16,761 nucleotides of DNA from Candidatus Bathyarchaeota archaeon. Its GTDB lineage: Archaea > Thermoproteota > Bathyarchaeia > Bathyarchaeales > UBA233. The stretch covers positions 1-16,761 of the forward strand of contig JARYMR010000021.1 in assembly GCA_029907045.1 (NCBI GenBank), read 5' to 3'. This document shows positions 14,602 to 16,761 of the stretch, piece by piece (position 1 is the stretch's first letter; every line of letters begins with the position of its first letter). A program made the position numbers and the translations under genes. The notes under the pieces were generated by a model. The model was not told the DNA's origin, ran no database searches, and saw only the letters and a program-made list of their open reading frames with translations.

Positions 14602-15792
14602 ATGATAAGTGAATTAGAAGACTCAAAGAAAAATATTCACATTGCCCTTTTAGGAGCCGCTCATTCCCTTAATCATTCATTATTTGTTATTGCGCCGCCT
14701 TTGCTAAGTTTAATTATGAATGAGTTAGGGACGTCAAAATCCGTTATTGGAGCTGTGGCGACAATTGCTTCTATGCTTTATGGGGTTGGAGCTTTAGTTG
14801 GCGGTCCTTTAGGTGATAGGATTGGCGAAAATAAAACAATAACGTTGTGTTTAATGTTTTCTGGACTTTCCACATTTGTTATGTTTGCCGCTTCAGCCAT
14901 GCACAGCATCTATGTTTATGCGGTTGCTTTAACTTTAATGGCTGCTTGGGCTAGCCTTTACCACCCAACCGCAAACTCGCTAATTTCAAAGGCTTTTAAG
15001 GTGAGAGTTGCGGAAACCATGGGATTACATGGCGTAGGTGGAACATTAGGCGTTGTATTAACCCCTTACATAGCTTGGTTTTTAGGTGTAAATTTTGGGT
15101 GGTCTTGGGCGTTCATTGCTTTTGGAATATTGTGCGTATTGCTTGCGCTAATATTTCTTAAAAACTTTAACAAAGCTGAAAGGAGAGAGGAAAAAAGCGG
15201 AACAATCATTGAAGCCTTAAAAATCAGGGAACTCTGGGCTCTCTTAATTTTTAACATTGCCATAGGCTTTTTCATGAAAGGTGTAGAACTGTTTTTTCCA
15301 ACATATTTGGAAGAAAACCGAGGAATAGACTCCATGTGGGCTTCTATAGCTTATACAATGCTTTTGGCTGCTGGAGTCCCGGGACAATGGATTGGAGGGA
15401 GAACCGCCGACAAGATGGGTTCAAAAAAGGTTTTAATAGCTACATCATTTGGCGTCTGCGTAAGCCTCTTGTCTCTTCTATTTCTTCCAGCATATAACGT
15501 TGGAATAGCAATCTTCATTATTTTTTATGGCGTTTCCTTCTATGCCCACCAGCCCGCCTTAAACTCGCTAACAGGTTTATTATCCCCGCAAAATCAACGA
15601 GGCGCAGTTTACGGCGTCTTCTTCTTTACATCTTTTGGCATAGGCTCCTTTTCACAGTTTGTCGCAGGATATGTAGCTGATATGTATGGGTTTGACGCTG
15701 CCTTCTATGTGCTAACCGTCTTCGCTATTATTGCGCTAATTCTCTCCTTCAAAATTCCAAAAATCAGTAGCGAACTTAAACGAAGTTTATAA
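14602..15792 (+). CDS. Major facilitator superfamily transporter
   Basis: Inner-membrane secondary transporter of 396 residues with about 12 hydrophobic segments in two halves. Motif-A-like loops follow the second helix of each half: GPLGDRIGENKT at 69-79 and GGRTADKMGSKK at 265-276. The first helix carries AAHSLNHSLFVIAPPLL and a later one WASLYHPTANSLISK, a pattern reminiscent of the fosmidomycin-resistance (Fsr)-like branch. Substrate and direction cannot be told. The ATG at 14602 has no strong ribosome site; TTTTAATC about 23 bases upstream suggests a leaderless message. It stands alone between tRNA-His and a 325-base gap. Confidence 0.88.
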   Translation: MISELEDSKKNIHIALLGAAHSLNHSLFVIAPPLLSLIMNELGTSKSVIGAVATIASMLYGVGALVGGPLGDRIGENKTITLCLMFSGLSTFVMFAASAMHSIYVYAVALTLMAAWASLYHPTANSLISKAFKVRVAETMGLHGVGGTLGVVLTPYIAWFLGVNFGWSWAFIAFGILCVLLALIFLKNFNKAERREEKSGTIIEALKIRELWALLIFNIAIGFFMKGVELFFPTYLEENRGIDSMWASIAYTMLLAAGVPGQWIGGRTADKMGSKKVLIATSFGVCVSLLSLLFLPAYNVGIAIFIIFYGVSFYAHQPALNSLTGLLSPQNQRGAVYGVFFFTSFGIGSFSQFVAGYVADMYGFDAAFYVLTVFAIIALILSFKIPKISSELKRSL

Positions 15793-16117
15793 ATCCATAA
15801 AATAGCAGAACAGATAACACTACAACAAAAATAAAATCCTCGAAGATTTCCATTTTATAAAAAATTCAGATGAAAGAACGTAAGAAAAAAGGCTAGCTGT
15901 TTATGTCTTTATTATTTATTAGTTAGAAACGAAAAATAAGCGAATGGATAAATTTTAAAATAAAAAGTTAAAAAATTGGGACTCTTTATGAAAGAAAAGC
16001 ATCAAACGTTTTAAATGCTGAACGATTTCGCCTCGGAGTACACAATAGAAAACGCACGAAGGATCAAAAGCTTCTATTTTGATGCGCCAGAAGTTTATTT
16101 TAAAATAGGGATAACTT
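15793..16117. other. AT-rich gap with no supported gene
   Basis: 325 bases between the MFS transporter and the YjbQ-like gene, which converge on it. It is very AT-rich, with many short A and T runs. Two weak inverted repeats are visible: ATAAAAT/ATTTTAT at 15831-15858, about 40 bases after the MFS stop, and ATCAAAA/TTTTGAT at 16063-16083. Either might mark a 3' end, but both are too AT-rich to call as terminators. Short frames here show no protein-like pattern. I see no RNA gene. Confidence 0.5.
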
Positions 16118-16534
16118 TCATGTTTCGCCCATAACTTGAATGAGGACTGTTCTCCTTCGTGGGTAAACATCCGTTTCCACAAAGATAATGGATTGCCATG
16201 TTCCAAATTGCACCCTGCCATCAATTACTGGCAATGTCTTGTCCGGTGGAAGAAGCACGGATCTCAAATGAGAGTGGGCGTTGGAAGGATGCTTATAAGC
16301 TTGGTGCTTGGGGATTACTTTTTCAAGGAAAGCCTTAATGTCATTTAACAAGCCATATTCGTTTTCCGTCAAAATTAGTATGCCAGTAGCATGGGGTGCA
16401 AAAACGTGAACCAAACCATTCTTTACACCCGATTTGGAAACTGCCTCTTGAACCTTATCCGTCAAGTCAACAAAGTTTATTTCGCCTTTCGTGGAAAAGG
16501 TATGACTGAGGTTGAAGACTTTAAAGTTGGACAT
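16118..16534 (-). CDS. YjbQ / UPF0047 family protein
   Basis: Small cytosolic protein of 138 residues from the ATG at 16534. The family (COG0432) has been reported to have weak thiamine-phosphate synthase activity, but its true role is unsettled. Conserved features are VHVFAPHATGILILTENE (43-60), the His-rich NAHSHLRS (85-92) and the GTWQ motif (111-114) before IIFVETD and the basic PRRRTVLIQVMGE end. The histidines H48, H87 and H89 are plausible metal or phosphate ligands. An in-frame GTG at 16546 sits directly on a GGAG sequence, leaving no spacer, so the ATG at 16534, 11 bases from it, is preferred. It lies 28 bases downstream of the broken gene at the right edge. Confidence 0.92.
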   Translation of the reverse strand: MSNFKVFNLSHTFSTKGEINFVDLTDKVQEAVSKSGVKNGLVHVFAPHATGILILTENEYGLLNDIKAFLEKVIPKHQAYKHPSNAHSHLRSVLLPPDKTLPVIDGRVQFGTWQSIIFVETDVYPRRRTVLIQVMGET

Positions 16535-16562
16535 GCCCTTTATCACTCCAGCAATTTAGTAA

Positions 16563-16761
16563 TTATATAATTTCATCTATGTATCTGCCGTCTTTGAAAT
16601 GTTTTCTGGGAATAACCCCTGCCAAATACGCCAACATGCCGCTCAAAACCTCACAACGGACGAGTTTCAGAAGAGGTTATAACCTTTTCGTCAACCTCAA
16701 CCACAAAAAAGATTTCATCCTTCTCGTTCCTAATTATTTCTGCGCCTTCTTCGACAAGCGA
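16563..16761 (-). pseudogene. Unrecognised gene, C-terminal end, frameshifted and cut by window edge
   Basis: The minus strand is open from the right edge as SLVEEGAEIIRNEKDEIFFV and VEVDEKVITSSE, ending at a TGA at 16651-16653. One base further on, another frame continues with protein-like sequence, VRCEVLSGMLAYLAGVIPRK and HFKDGRYIDEII, to a TAA at 16563-16565. The switch must fall between 16677 and 16653 and needs one extra or two missing bases. Alternatively the first frame simply ends there and the rest is chance. I do not recognise the family. It would sit directly upstream of the YjbQ-like gene, probably in one transcript. Confidence 0.5.

Noticed and set aside
16063..16083. ATCAAAA/TTTTGAT inverted repeat as a terminator
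   Set aside because: The 7-bp stem is nearly all A-T with a 7-base loop and no clear T run follows in the YjbQ direction.
15955..16224. 89-codon minus-strand frame
   Set aside because: It overlaps the 3' part of the YjbQ-like gene in another frame and has AT-driven composition with no recognisable pattern.
1..16761. CRISPR arrays, insertion sequences, att sites
   Set aside because: No regularly spaced repeats, transposase motifs or terminal inverted repeats were seen anywhere, including beside the tRNA gene.

Overview
The window is archaeal. It carries translation factors found only in archaea and eukaryotes (aIF2 beta, aIF1A), a Rio1 kinase and a two-KH ribosome-assembly protein. It also has archaea-centred families (DUF424, UPF0282, DUF2099/methanogenesis marker 8), a tRNA-His gene with encoded CCA, TATA-like boxes and Shine-Dalgarno sites of the GGAG/GGTG type. 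DNA is moderately AT-rich, and GTG and TTG starts are common. The gene mix fits an anaerobic, uncultivated lineage such as Bathyarchaeia (Thermoproteota), but that placement is inference. No gene here fixes the phylum.

Layout. 1-368 (-) is the N-terminal part of CTP synthase, cut by the window edge and divergent from a TatD-linked radical SAM gene (450-1079, +). A same-strand run on the minus strand (6677 down to 1109) encodes cob(I)alamin adenosyltransferase, a frameshifted nucleoside phosphorylase, glycine decarboxylase subunits 1 and 2, a MIP18/DUF59 protein and a DUF2099 protein. 6736-9243 (+) is a translation and ribosome-biogenesis cluster: aIF2 beta, DUF424, aIF1A, Rio1 and a KH protein overlapping Rio1. 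9244-9417 is a short GC-richer island with a good TATA box; it may hold a structured RNA or a tiny ORF. Next come a frameshifted small membrane protein (-), the UPF0282 metallo-hydrolase (+), and a two-gene minus-strand unit of a ChlI-VWA chelatase-type ATPase with a TudS-like putative desulfidase. The right end has a small membrane protein (+), tRNA-His (-), an MFS transporter (+), a YjbQ/UPF0047 protein (-) and the broken end of an unrecognised gene (-).

How the genes fit together. The P-protein pair would need GcvT, GcvH and Lpd from elsewhere, since none is in the window. The adenosyltransferase implies B12 use or salvage. The chelatase-type ATPase could act on a cobalt or nickel tetrapyrrole, but no large CobN/ChlH-type subunit is present to prove this. 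The closest candidates for something undescribed are the chelatase ATPase-VWA + TudS-like pair and the methanogenesis-marker-8 homologue beside an Fe-S maturation-like protein, with no methanogenesis gene visible.

Three genes (near 5860, 9588 and 16660) read as continuous proteins only if a one- or two-base frameshift is allowed. Three in under 17 kb suggests consensus errors in a draft or metagenomic assembly at least as much as real decay. All motif and family calls were made by reading the sequence; no database search was run.
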